Shown here piece by piece: positions 42,406 through 50,140 of a stretch of DNA of 64,000 bases (position 1 is its first letter; each line of letters opens with the position of its first letter). Source of the stretch: Streptococcus gallinaceus (GTDB taxonomy: Bacteria; Bacillota; Bacilli; Lactobacillales; Streptococcaceae); the NCBI RefSeq assembly GCF_024170225.1, contig NZ_JALJXU010000001.1, positions 186,001 through 250,000 of the forward strand, read 5' to 3'. The notes beneath the pieces are model-generated. The model had not been told where the DNA came from. It made no database searches and saw nothing but the letters and a program-made list of their open reading frames with translations. A program made the translations under genes and the position numbers.

Positions 42406-42611
42406 GACAAAAAATACATCATTACTGCGTTTTTTCTTCCTACCAGGAGAGAAAGAGAGTTTTTCTAATCGGTCAAAAGTTCTTTTTATCATGACATTCT
42501 TTTTGAGACATTGCATTATTTCATAAAGTAAAAAATGACGTTTCATTTTTGTAGGCTATGAGGTCAAACCGTTTTTATTCTATTACTGATATACAAAACA
42601 CTTTTTTAAAA

Positions 42612-42654
42612 GGGGGTGGTGCCTATGTTTGTATGAAGTTAAAAGATGCGATCA
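42612..42654 (+). other. Possible relic of a small hydrophobic (holin-like type I) toxin gene
   Basis: GGGGGTGGTGCCT followed by ATGTTTGTATGA resembles the initiation region of small type I holin-like toxins in Firmicutes, whose products begin M-S-V-Y-E or M-F-V-Y-E. Here the frame stops after three codons. The resemblance is from memory and rests on a short sequence only. Confidence 0.25.
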
Positions 42655-42702
42655 CATAAACTACTGTTAATTACTTTTAGTTATTTTAATACTGGAGGAT
42701 GT

Positions 42703-44625
42703 ATGAAGAAAAAGAATATTTTAAAAGGATTATTGTTTAGTACGATGGTTATGGCCTCAGTTGCCGCAGCGCAAGTACATGCAGATGATCATTTTTCTCA
42801 AAGAAGTTATTACACATATGTGAATGAAGAAGGATATCAAGCAACAAGACATTTCCTTAACCAAAAACAAGCAATAATTGAAGATGTAAAAGGCCACATT
42901 AGCTCTCTTGGAGATGTGGCAACTCCACTCCGCGACAAGATCAAAGAAGTCAACCAATCCATTCTTTCATATGAACGCGAAGATCATCAGTTGGTTTATC
43001 AATTAAACTACGGTAACAACACTGCTGATCAATACAACAATGCCGTTCAAAAACGTGAGGGAATTATCCGAAACATTTTTGAAAAGGTTGAAGCTAATAA
43101 AGCGGAGTTGGAAAATATCCGAACAAGTTACCACGATTTATCATATGAACGAACAACATTGATTAATCAAATTTTTTCAATCTTAGGTAAGCCAAGTTCT
43201 CGTAGAATTCATTCTTACAGAGATGCAGAAAATGAACGTGAAAATTTGATTCGTTCTTTGCAACAGTACATGGATCGACTTTTAGTTGTACAGTCTGAAT
43301 TGAGTGCTTTGGCTGGTAGAACAAACGCTATTAAAACGGATGACTTGTCAGCTGAAATTGGAAAATTAAGTGGAATTCTTTTGGAATTGACAGGTGAATC
43401 AGCTGAAGAAACACCCGTTACCCCTCAACCAGCTAAAGAGGAAGAAAAACCGGTTACTCCTCAAGCAGTTGAAGAAGAAGATATTCCAGCAGTACCTCAA
43501 GCGGTTGAAGAAGAGAAGACACCAGTAGCTCCTCAAGTAACAGAAGAGGAAGAAGCACCCGTTACTCCTCAACCAGCTAAAGAGGAAGAAACACCAGTAG
43601 CTCCTCAACCAGCCAAAGAGGAAGAAACACCAGTAGCTCCTCAACCAGCCAAAGAGGAAGAAACACCAGTTAAACCTCAGCCAGCTAAAGAGGAAGCAGA
43701 ACCAGCTAAACCTCAGCCAGCTAAAGAGGAAGCAGAACCAGCTAAACCTCAGCCAGCTAAAAAAGAAGAAACACCAGCACCAACTAAACCAGCAACAAAT
43801 TACAATATTGTAAATGATGCCTTGAATTTAGGAACTATTGCTGATTACACAGCATTGACAAATGGTTTGACACATGCAATTGACAATAAAGTTGGTACCA
43901 TTCGCTATAAAGTTACCTTTAAGTCACGTGAACAGGTAGATGCATATGCGGCTCAATTAAGCAAATTACTTGAGAAATACGCTGATGATGCAGGTACTAT
44001 TTTACGAATCAGAACTTCAAACCAATTGGGTACGTACTACCGTGGTAACTCAGTTTCACACATTGAAGTTGAAACAACACTTCTAATTGACTATACATTG
44101 ATGGCTCATCAAAAAAATCTTGTTGCAGAATACAAAGATTTTGTAAAACAAGTTGTTAAAGAACAAATCACAGATAAAAATATCACTGATGATTATGAAA
44201 AAGCTAAAATTCTTAACCAATTCATCATTGACAACTATGAATATGCCGACCATGAATTGAACACAACTAGCTTAACTCGTTCAGGTATCAGTGTTCACGC
44301 TCCAGAATCATTGTACAAAGACAAACGTGGAGTGTGTCAAGCCTATGCAGTTATGTTCCGAGATTTAGCAGTTGAAGCTGGTCTTAAAGCTTGGTATGTA
44401 ACAGGAGCAACTAACCAAAGTCGCGATGCAAACCATGCTTGGAATATTGTTGAAATCAACGGTGTGAAATACTATGTAGATACTACATGGAATGACGTGA
44501 CAGGTAACTATCGTAACTCGTACTTCTTGGTAGGACGTAATACACTATCAAAAGACCATTCAACTGACCGCGACTATGCAGATTTGTACAATGACATTCC
44601 TGCACAGGACTATGCTCGTCGTTAA
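42703..44625 (+). CDS. Secreted transglutaminase-like protein with Pro-rich repeats
   Basis: A 640-residue secreted protein. A signal peptide (MKKKNILKGLLFSTMVMASV and AAAQVHA, cleaved before DDHF) is followed by a helical, coiled-coil-prone domain (about 25-230), then ten 12-residue repeats of consensus PVxPQPAKEEET (residues ~238-357), and a C-terminal transglutaminase/protease-like domain with the triad C545 (RGVCQAYA), H578 (ANHAWNI) and D593 (YYVDTTWND). No LPxTG or other anchor is present. Such domains act as proteases, cross-linkers or peptidases. GGAGG precedes ATG 42703; the frame is open from 42646. It lies just beyond the pilus operon, which suggests a surface or host-interaction role. 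Confidence 0.87.
   Translation: MKKKNILKGLLFSTMVMASVAAAQVHADDHFSQRSYYTYVNEEGYQATRHFLNQKQAIIEDVKGHISSLGDVATPLRDKIKEVNQSILSYEREDHQLVYQLNYGNNTADQYNNAVQKREGIIRNIFEKVEANKAELENIRTSYHDLSYERTTLINQIFSILGKPSSRRIHSYRDAENERENLIRSLQQYMDRLLVVQSELSALAGRTNAIKTDDLSAEIGKLSGILLELTGESAEETPVTPQPAKEEEKPVTPQAVEEEDIPAVPQAVEEEKTPVAPQVTEEEEAPVTPQPAKEEETPVAPQPAKEEETPVAPQPAKEEETPVKPQPAKEEAEPAKPQPAKEEAEPAKPQPAKKEETPAPTKPATNYNIVNDALNLGTIADYTALTNGLTHAIDNKVGTIRYKVTFKSREQVDAYAAQLSKLLEKYADDAGTILRIRTSNQLGTYYRGNSVSHIEVETTLLIDYTLMAHQKNLVAEYKDFVKQVVKEQITDKNITDDYEKAKILNQFIIDNYEYADHELNTTSLTRSGISVHAPESLYKDKRGVCQAYAVMFRDLAVEAGLKAWYVTGATNQSRDANHAWNIVEINGVKYYVDTTWNDVTGNYRNSYFLVGRNTLSKDHSTDRDYADLYNDIPAQDYARR
43414..43773 (+). repeat. 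Ten tandem 36-bp coding repeats (proline-rich spacer)
   Basis: Each 36-base unit encodes 12 residues of the P-V-x-P-Q-x-x-x-E-E-E-x pattern. Units 6 and 7 are nearly identical in DNA, as are 8 and 9, implying recent duplication. Copy number should vary between strains. Confidence 0.9.
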
Positions 44626-44659
44626 AAAATAGAATTCTAGAAGGGAAAGGTGTTACAGA

Positions 44660-44992
44660 ATGAAAAAATGGCTCAGTATACCAATCCTAATCTGCCTTTT
44701 ATTAGCTGTAGGATGGTCTGTTGTTGCACTAAAAAAAGGAGAGCAGCAACGTCCACAGATAGAAAAATCAACTAGCCGTCGAGAAGACCCTTCTACAAAT
44801 GAAAGAGAAAAAAGTATGCATACAACAAAACAAACTCAACAAGCAGATGTTTCACAAGATACTACGATTCCAAAAACTTCTGATACCCAAGAAAGTAGTC
44901 AAGCACATTCAGCTGTCACTCAAGAAAATGCGGTAATTAAACCAACCATTGAAATGACTACTGAAGAAACGAAAATCAAATTGGAAGATTAA
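44660..44992 (+). CDS. Small membrane-anchored or secreted Ser/Thr/Gln-rich protein
   Basis: A 110-residue protein with a membrane/signal segment (MKKWLSIPILICLLLAVGWS) followed by a hydrophilic tail rich in Lys, Glu, Gln, Ser and Thr (EREKSMHTTKQTQQADVSQD). No lipobox or sorting signal is seen, so it is either anchored by the N-terminal helix or released. No known family. It starts 34 bases after the transglutaminase-like gene, behind GAAAGG, and probably shares its transcript. It may be a partner of the secreted protein or of the pilus surface apparatus; this is inference from position. Confidence 0.7.
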   Translation: MKKWLSIPILICLLLAVGWSVVALKKGEQQRPQIEKSTSRREDPSTNEREKSMHTTKQTQQADVSQDTTIPKTSDTQESSQAHSAVTQENAVIKPTIEMTTEETKIKLED

Positions 44993-45404
44993 TACCAAAG
45001 TAGCAGAGTATTTATCTATTCACTTTTGAGAAACGTTTTATTGCAACTCTCATTTTCGAAAAATCTTTAGGATGTAGACTGAATTTGTATTGTAGTATCA
45101 GAATGAACTTATAAGAAAGTGCACAAAAATTTGATCGCATCAATGCACGGCCTCGATAAGTTAGAATGACCAGTCAAACAATCAGTTCTATGAAAAAAGA
45201 TGAGGGCCCTATACTAAAAAGAGTATGCATAAAACGATCCGATAACTTGCCTATAAATCGTAGTTCTACAGTTATATTTTTCCTATAACTGAACTGCTTA
45301 CTGTTTGTTAAACAGTTAAAAAAAACAAAATAAATAGCCTGATACCTTGATTCTTTGAGGATCAGGTTATTTCATTGTACAATAATAATTGACGGAGAAT
45401 ATCT
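44993..45404 (+). other. AT-rich intergenic region with several hairpins
   Basis: No ORF is credible here. Perfect or near-perfect inverted repeats are CAGTTATA/TATAACTG (about 45268-45292) and CTGTTT/AAACAG (45301-45315). A 12-bp stem AAATAGCCTGAT/ATCAGGTTATTT (about 45333-45370) precedes the regulator gene and overlaps its promoter. It is probably the 3' end of the upstream transcript plus the control region of the Mga-type gene. Confidence 0.5.
45355..45383 (+). promoter_or_regulatory. Promoter of the Mga-family gene
   Basis: TTGAGG, 17 bases, TACAAT (45378-45383). The -35 box lies inside a hairpin that may end upstream transcription. Confidence 0.65.
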
Positions 45405-46919
45405 ATGCTATCTAACTTTATTGAGCCTGCTATTCTGAATAGAATTTTTTTAGTTAATACTTTATTGGAATTTACATATAGTGAGTTTTCTGAACTTGTT
45501 CAGATTACTGGATTTAGTAAAAAAACAATTCGAGAACTAATCACTGAACTTCAGCCACTACTAGAAGATGAACTTCACATTCGCATGGATTCGAAACAGA
45601 TTCACTGCTGTTTATTGTCGAATGCGACGAAGACAGAATGTTTGCAACGTATCTATAGGGAATCCCCTTTTTTACAATGCTTAAGCTTTTTAGTGATGAA
45701 TCAGCAACAACTACCCTATAATGAGTTTATTAAGACTCACTATATGTCAGTTCCATCAGCCTACCGTTTGAAAAAGCGTTGTGATCAGTACCTTGAAACC
45801 ATTGGATTGACGACTGAAAACAATCATGTTGTCGGTGAGGAATTTAAAATTCGTTATCTACTGGCCTTGCTGCAGTGTCATTTTGGTGTTATTTGTTACC
45901 CAATTACAGAAGAAGACCATCTGTTAGTCAGAGAGTTTATGACAGGGTCAAATGCCCGCATGACACAGGAGGTATTGGGATTGATGGAAGAAGAACACTT
46001 GTTCTTTGAGTTTCTCGTGATTTTAACATGGAAGCGACACAGCTTTAGACCGCATTTACCACCGTCACGTCAGTTTGATGCACTGAAAAAATTGTTTATT
46101 TATCCGTTGATTCAAGATTATTCAGAACAAATTCTTGAACCTAGCCTCCAAATGAAATTTGACATAGTTGATTATGATTATCTATTTTTAGTCTATTGTA
46201 CGCGAAATAATCCCTTTGCTGGGGATAAGTGGACACCAGAGAATAATAGAGCATTAGAACAAATCGTGGTGAATGAAACAGATATTGCTACATTATTGCC
46301 ATTATTTGAACAGTTCTTAGATCCTTCCTTAGTATTTTCAGAATCATTTATTACGAGTATGGTTGAGCTGTTTCGAAAATTTCTTTATAACCTTCAGCAG
46401 TTGCTTCCCGAGGATTGTTTGATAGATCGCTATCTCAAAGAGGAGTGTTCACCACTTTATAGAAAAAACAGAGAACTTCTCAGTAAATGGATGACGGAGT
46501 TGGGCTATGTCGGTGAAGTTAGTCCGAAACATCTTAATTTATTAACGGTTCAAATTAGGCAGCTACTGAAAACCCAAATTGACCCTATATCAGTGGTACT
46601 TTGCTCCAACAATGAATCCAATCTAGTTATGTTTAAAGGCTGGCTGCATCAACACCTATCTGAAAAGACGACCAGGATTATTGCTTTTAACCTCAACACT
46701 GAAGATGTTAAGTTGTTAAAAAATATGGGAAATGCAGTCATTATTGCGGATAAAAAATATATTCCTCTGTTAAAAAAAGTATGTGCTACAACTGATAATA
46801 TTATCTTTGAGTTAGCAGTCTATACCAAAGAGTATCGGTTACAAAACATTTGTGAAGCGATTGAAACGCAACGCCAGCAGGCCTACCTCCAGTTTATTAG
46901 CAAACGATTAGGGGTATAG
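45405..46919 (+). CDS. Mga/RofA-like family transcriptional regulator
   Basis: A 504-residue regulator of the Mga (M protein trans-acting positive regulator) family, which controls surface virulence genes in streptococci. The N-terminal helix-turn-helix regions (SELVQITGFSKKTIRELITE, about 28-50, and MSVPSAYRLKKRCDQYLETI, about 112-135) are typical, followed by PRD-like regulatory domains and a C-terminal EIIB-like stretch (SVVLCSNNESNLVMFKGWL, about 395). PRD domains may be phosphorylated by PTS proteins HPr/EI, whose genes lie 11 kb away. GACGGAG precedes the ATG. It is the likely activator of the transglutaminase-like gene and possibly the pilus locus, inferred from position. Confidence 0.88.
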   Translation: MLSNFIEPAILNRIFLVNTLLEFTYSEFSELVQITGFSKKTIRELITELQPLLEDELHIRMDSKQIHCCLLSNATKTECLQRIYRESPFLQCLSFLVMNQQQLPYNEFIKTHYMSVPSAYRLKKRCDQYLETIGLTTENNHVVGEEFKIRYLLALLQCHFGVICYPITEEDHLLVREFMTGSNARMTQEVLGLMEEEHLFFEFLVILTWKRHSFRPHLPPSRQFDALKKLFIYPLIQDYSEQILEPSLQMKFDIVDYDYLFLVYCTRNNPFAGDKWTPENNRALEQIVVNETDIATLLPLFEQFLDPSLVFSESFITSMVELFRKFLYNLQQLLPEDCLIDRYLKEECSPLYRKNRELLSKWMTELGYVGEVSPKHLNLLTVQIRQLLKTQIDPISVVLCSNNESNLVMFKGWLHQHLSEKTTRIIAFNLNTEDVKLLKNMGNAVIIADKKYIPLLKKVCATTDNIIFELAVYTKEYRLQNICEAIETQRQQAYLQFISKRLGV

Positions 46920-46973
46920 AGGGACACGAAGGAAACAATCAGTTGGTTTCCTAGCAGAATAAAATTATCAATG

Positions 46974-46996
46974 AAGAGTCGAAAGACTCTTTTTTT
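46974..46996 (+). terminator. Terminator after the Mga-family gene
   Basis: AAGAGTC/GACTCTT with loop GAAA, followed by T5. Confidence 0.85.
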
Positions 46997-47015
46997 GACA
47001 AAAATCATAACTTTT

Positions 47016-47057
47016 TTGACAATAATTATTGTCAACATTAAAATGATGTGTTACAAT
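47016..47057 (+). promoter_or_regulatory. Promoter with a perfect 20-bp palindromic operator
   Basis: TTGACAATAA and TTATTGTCAA (47016-47035) form a perfect palindrome. TTGTCA (47029-47034) is the -35 box, followed after 17 bases by TACAAT (47052-47057). A repressor bound here would block the -35 box. The ligand and protein are unknown; the XRE protein at 47236 is a candidate. Confidence 0.75.
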
Positions 47058-47098
47058 TCAAGTGTAGAGAAAACAAATATTAAAGGAGTAAAAATACT

Positions 47099-47218
47099 AT
47101 GTCAAAACTATTAGAAAATCTAAAACATCAAAAACATCAAAAACGTCAAAAATGTCAAATGATCAGGAGTGGCTTGGGAGATAATGAGTTGATAATCTCA
47201 AGGAAAACCGTCCTGTGA
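47099..47218 (+). CDS. Short ORF, 39 residues, function unknown
   Basis: ATG at 47099 is preceded by AAAGGAG (47082-47088, spacing 10) and lies 42 bases after the -10 box. The product starts MSKLLENLKHQKHQKRQKCQ and is strongly basic, with a short repeat of (H/R)-Q-K, and ends RKTVL. It is 17 bases before the XRE gene. It may be a small peptide, a leader peptide that couples translation to the XRE gene, or a truncated gene. No homologue recognised. Confidence 0.5.
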   Translation: MSKLLENLKHQKHQKRQKCQMIRSGLGDNELIISRKTVL

Positions 47219-47235
47219 ACTAGGGGGGATCAAGA

Positions 47236-47457
47236 ATGGACTATATCTTAAAAAATCGGCTCAAGGAACTGCGAGCCAGAGATGGTTACAATCAGACTGA
47301 GTTGGCTCAGTTAGCTGGAGTCTCGCGTCAGACCGTTAGCCTGATAGAGCGGGGAGACTACCAGCCGTCGGTGGTGGTAGCCCTGCGGATTGCACAGATT
47401 TTCAATGAATCAGTAGAACATGTCTTTCGTTTAGAGGAGGTTGGGGACAATGAATAA
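47236..47457 (+). CDS. Small XRE-family transcriptional regulator
   Basis: A 73-residue Cro/CI-type regulator consisting almost entirely of a helix-turn-helix domain: LKNRLKELRARDGYNQTELA, then LAGVSRQTVSLIERGDYQPS (recognition helix) and VVALRIAQIFNESVEHVFRL. Single-domain XRE proteins of this kind commonly repress their own operon with membrane protein partners. GGGGGGATCAAG precedes the ATG. It overlaps the following DUF3169-like gene by 8 bases, so the pair is translationally coupled. The palindromic operator 200 bases upstream is a candidate binding site. Confidence 0.88.
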   Translation: MDYILKNRLKELRARDGYNQTELAQLAGVSRQTVSLIERGDYQPSVVVALRIAQIFNESVEHVFRLEEVGDNE

Positions 47458-48205
47458 GAAAAATACAGTATTCAAAAAGCGGATGATTTACTTTGCTATG
47501 TATGGAGTAACCGGCTTGCTATTGGGATATCTTGCTCCTGCTTTGGTAGGAGTTGTGAATGGTATGGAGCTCAGTCTTTCAACCGCTAGAAATACTCTTT
47601 TACTCGTGACAAATTTGGCTTTTGCCTTGACCTTCCTGATGGGAATTGTCTTTTACCAACGTGCAAGAAAGGCTGAAAAAGCATACAATGAAGCAAATAT
47701 GGATGATGACCAGTCTGTCGCTCAGCTTTATACAAGGCTCTACCGCAACATGGAGTATGCTGTGGTGATTGGGAATATCGAAGGAGTTTTAGCAATTTTT
47801 AACCTTATGCTAGGGTCGCAGTTATTATTCCAGTCGACTGGTGCTGAGTTGAGTTTGCCGATGTATGGATTTTTAGAATTGATTTTACTCAGTATTTTCC
47901 AAACTCGCCTTTTCAAGCTGATTGAACGAGTTCGCCAGTATAAATTGTCTGTTTTTTCAACGGCGAGCGAAATCAAAGCCTATGTTAATTCTTATGATGA
48001 GGGTGAGCGCCAGGTCAACTTTGAACAGAGTTTTGTGACACTTTTTAACCTCAATCAGAAAGTGCTACCGATTCTTTATGTAGCTGTCTTTGCCGTTTCT
48101 GTCATCAGCCAGAGCCAGCAGTTGATGGCTTATCTGGTGGTAGCCTTTGTTCATATTTACATTAATCTCAGCCAGTGCCGCATGGTCAAAGAGTATTTTA
48201 AGTAA
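47450..48205 (+). CDS. DUF3169-like membrane protein
   Basis: A 251-residue membrane protein with about six hydrophobic segments: YFAMYGVTGLLLGYLAPALV (10-35), TLLLVTNLAFALTFLMGIVF, EGVLAIFNLMLGSQLLF, and two at the C-terminus (VLPILYVAVFAVSVI and LMAYLVVAFVHIYINLS). It matches my recollection of the DUF3169 group, often encoded after an XRE regulator in streptococci. Function is unknown. ATG 47450 with GGAGG at 47435 is preferred over TTG 47441. It overlaps the XRE gene by 8 bases and precedes the CAAX-type protease gene by 9. Confidence 0.75.
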   Translation: MNKKNTVFKKRMIYFAMYGVTGLLLGYLAPALVGVVNGMELSLSTARNTLLLVTNLAFALTFLMGIVFYQRARKAEKAYNEANMDDDQSVAQLYTRLYRNMEYAVVIGNIEGVLAIFNLMLGSQLLFQSTGAELSLPMYGFLELILLSIFQTRLFKLIERVRQYKLSVFSTASEIKAYVNSYDEGERQVNFEQSFVTLFNLNQKVLPILYVAVFAVSVISQSQQLMAYLVVAFVHIYINLSQCRMVKEYFK

Positions 48206-48214
48206 GGAGTGGGT

Positions 48215-48859
48215 ATGAAAAAAATTATTTCTAGCAGTCTGTTGTTAATTTTGTGGTTGTTTCTCTATATACTAAGTTCAGGGCTGATGCAGGTAGGACC
48301 GCATATGAGGGGACTTCCTTTTCTAGTTTGGGGTATGACTGTGATAGGGATTATGCTGCTGAGCTTGCTTATCTGGTTTTACCATTACATCTACAAGGGC
48401 ATGAAGTGCGATTTGTCTGGTTTGGATGCAAAGTTTCAAAAGGTTTGGGGACCGATTGTTCTCTACGTTCTATTTATGGTGTTGCAAGTGCTTTTCCCGG
48501 TAAAGGCTGGTACCAATCAGCGAGCCTTGATTGATATTATCCAAGCTGTACCGATTCCAGCATTTTTCAATACAGTCATTTTTGCGCCAATCTTGGAAGA
48601 ATACATTTTCCGAGGCATGTTACGTGGCTACTTTTTCCCGGAAATTGCAAGTATGAGACAGGCAATTGTCTATTGTTTGGTATCTGCTAGCTTCTTTTCT
48701 CTCCTTCATATGCCGAACACACCGATTCATTTCTTGATTTATGGGACAATGGGATTTGCATTTTCTTGGCTTTATCTGGCAAAAGATGACCTCCGCTATC
48801 CGATTGGTCTCCATATGGCAAATAATCTTCTCGCTTTTGTGAGTATCCTGCTGGTCTAA
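48215..48859 (+). CDS. CPBP (CAAX/ABI) family intramembrane metalloprotease
   Basis: A 214-residue membrane protein with about six to seven hydrophobic segments. Motif 1 EEYIFRG (in FAPILEEYIFRGMLRGYF) at about residue 129, motif 2 SLLHMPN at about 167, and motif 3 GLHMANN near the C-terminus are the CPBP protease signatures. In Gram-positive bacteria such proteases often give bacteriocin self-immunity or peptide-signal processing. The ATG at 48215 has AAGGAG five bases upstream; GTG 48209 is part of that site. It is the last gene of the XRE operon; a bidirectional terminator separates it from nrdF. Confidence 0.88.
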   Translation: MKKIISSSLLLILWLFLYILSSGLMQVGPHMRGLPFLVWGMTVIGIMLLSLLIWFYHYIYKGMKCDLSGLDAKFQKVWGPIVLYVLFMVLQVLFPVKAGTNQRALIDIIQAVPIPAFFNTVIFAPILEEYIFRGMLRGYFFPEIASMRQAIVYCLVSASFFSLLHMPNTPIHFLIYGTMGFAFSWLYLAKDDLRYPIGLHMANNLLAFVSILLV

Positions 48860-48863
48860 AAAG

Positions 48864-48900
48864 AAAACTCCTTAGAAATTTGATTTCTAAGGAGTTTTTT
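48864..48900. terminator. Bidirectional terminator between CPBP protease and nrdF
   Basis: A 15-bp perfect stem AAAACTCCTTAGAAA/TTTCTAAGGAGTTTT with a T-tract, between convergent genes. Confidence 0.92.
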
Positions 48901-48902
48901 GA

Positions 48903-49862
48903 TTATAAACCGAAATTGTAGTCATCGTCCTGCATGGCTTCAACTGTACCAAGGAGGTAACCGTTTCCGACCTGACTGAAGAAGTCGTGGTTGGATGTTC
49001 CAGTGGAGATACCGTTCATGATGATTGGATTGACATCATCGGCTGAGTCTGGGAAGAGTGGATCTTGTCCCAAATTCATGAGAGCCTTATTGGCGTTGTA
49101 GCGGAGGAAGGTCAACACTTCCTCAGTCCATCCGACTTGGTCGTAGAGGGATTGAGTGTATTTTTCCTCGTTTTCATAAAGTTGGTAGAGGAGATTGTAC
49201 ATCCAGCTACGGAATTCTTCTTGCTCTTCTTGAGGCAATTCATTAAAACCAAGTTGGAATTTGTAACCGATATAAGTCCCGTGAACGGACTCATCGCGGA
49301 TGATGAGTTTGATAATCTCAGCAACGTTGGCTAATTTATTGTTACCCAAGTAGTAGAGTGGAGTGAAGAAGCCAGAGTAGAAGAGGAAGGTTTCAAGATA
49401 AGTTGATGCAACTTTCTTCTGTAGGGCGTTTCCGTTTTCGTAAATATCGTTGATGATACGAGCTTTCTCTTGAAGATACTCATTGTTGTTGGTCCATTCA
49501 AAAATTTCTTCGATTTCAGACTTAGTATTCAAAGTTGAAAAGATTGAAGAGTAGGATTTTGCGTGGACAGATTCCATAAATTGGATATTGTTGAGAACAG
49601 CTTCTTCGTGAGGTGTACGAACGTCGGCACGAATGGCCTCCACACCAGATTCAGACTGCATGGTATCCAAGAGAGTCAATCCCCCGAACACTTTACCGAC
49701 CAAATCTTTTTCCACGGCTGAAAGTTTACGCCAGTCATCCAAGTCATTTGACAAAGGAATACGTGTATCGAGCCAAAATTGCTCCGTCAACTTTTCCCAA
49801 GTAGACTTGTCGATGACATCCTCGATGGCATTCCAGTTTATAGCTTCATAGTAAGTTGTCAT
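48903..49862 (-). CDS. nrdF: Class Ib ribonucleotide reductase small subunit
   Basis: Di-manganese or di-iron tyrosyl-radical subunit that generates the radical for NrdE. It has 319 residues. Metal-ligand helices are visible as FWLDTRIPLSNDLDDW, QFMESVHAKSYSSIF (E-x-x-H), ETFLFYSGFFTPLYYLG, and IRDESVHGTYIGYKFQ (E-x-x-H). The C-terminal tail ends DDDYNFGL, which docks to NrdE. The usual companion nrdI, which activates the Mn cofactor, is not in this window. It is the last gene on the minus strand of the nrdH-nrdE-nrdF cluster and has its own upstream -10 box. Confidence 0.96.
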   Translation of the reverse strand: MTTYYEAINWNAIEDVIDKSTWEKLTEQFWLDTRIPLSNDLDDWRKLSAVEKDLVGKVFGGLTLLDTMQSESGVEAIRADVRTPHEEAVLNNIQFMESVHAKSYSSIFSTLNTKSEIEEIFEWTNNNEYLQEKARIINDIYENGNALQKKVASTYLETFLFYSGFFTPLYYLGNNKLANVAEIIKLIIRDESVHGTYIGYKFQLGFNELPQEEQEEFRSWMYNLLYQLYENEEKYTQSLYDQVGWTEEVLTFLRYNANKALMNLGQDPLFPDSADDVNPIIMNGISTGTSNHDFFSQVGNGYLLGTVEAMQDDDYNFGL

Positions 49863-50140
49863 GAAAATTTTCTCCTAACAGAGTGATACAGTTATTATAA
49901 CATAAATCAAAGAACCCGGATGAAAGCCCTAGGTTCTATGAAAATTCTAGAATTTACAATTTTTCTATTGATAGAGATGAGGAAGCAGAAGCGCTAACTC
50001 CAAGTTTTCTGTGCCTTACGACACGAAGTAAAAGGTGTCGATCATACACCTTTTGCGCAGTTAGTGAGGTAGCTAGCCAATGCACCATAGTGCTTGGCGT
50101 AGAAGGCTTAGGAGCTAAGGCTCCAATCCTTCTTGCTACG
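49863..50140 (-). other. Intergenic region between nrdE and nrdF with several inverted repeats
   Basis: It is unusually long for this operon. TGTTATAAT (extended -10, minus strand; -10 box at 49894-49899) lies 32 bases before nrdF. AAAAGGTGT/ACACCTTTT (about 50030-50055), GCCAA-GCAC/GTGC-TTGGC (50077-50099) and GGAGC/GCTCC (about 50110-50126, likely the nrdE terminator) are hairpins. The density suggests an interspersed intergenic repeat. No ORF is seen. Confidence 0.5.

Larger units (their letters stand above)
42336..42702 (+). other. Intergenic region after the pil operon
   Basis: This 367-base gap holds the pil terminator (42378-42405), an AT-rich middle with no ORF, and a toxin-like initiation sequence at 42612-42627 (see separate entry). 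The translation start of the next gene is at 42703. No clear promoter for it was found, though AT-rich -10-like sequences are present. Confidence 0.5.

Noticed and set aside
43414..43773. CRISPR-like tandem repeats
   Set aside because: The 36-base units are directly adjacent without spacers and encode a regular Pro/Glu-rich protein repeat.
47120..47160. Short repeats of AAACATCAA-like units
   Set aside because: Only three or four degenerate 9-base copies within the short ORF; neither a CRISPR array nor an iteron set is convincing.
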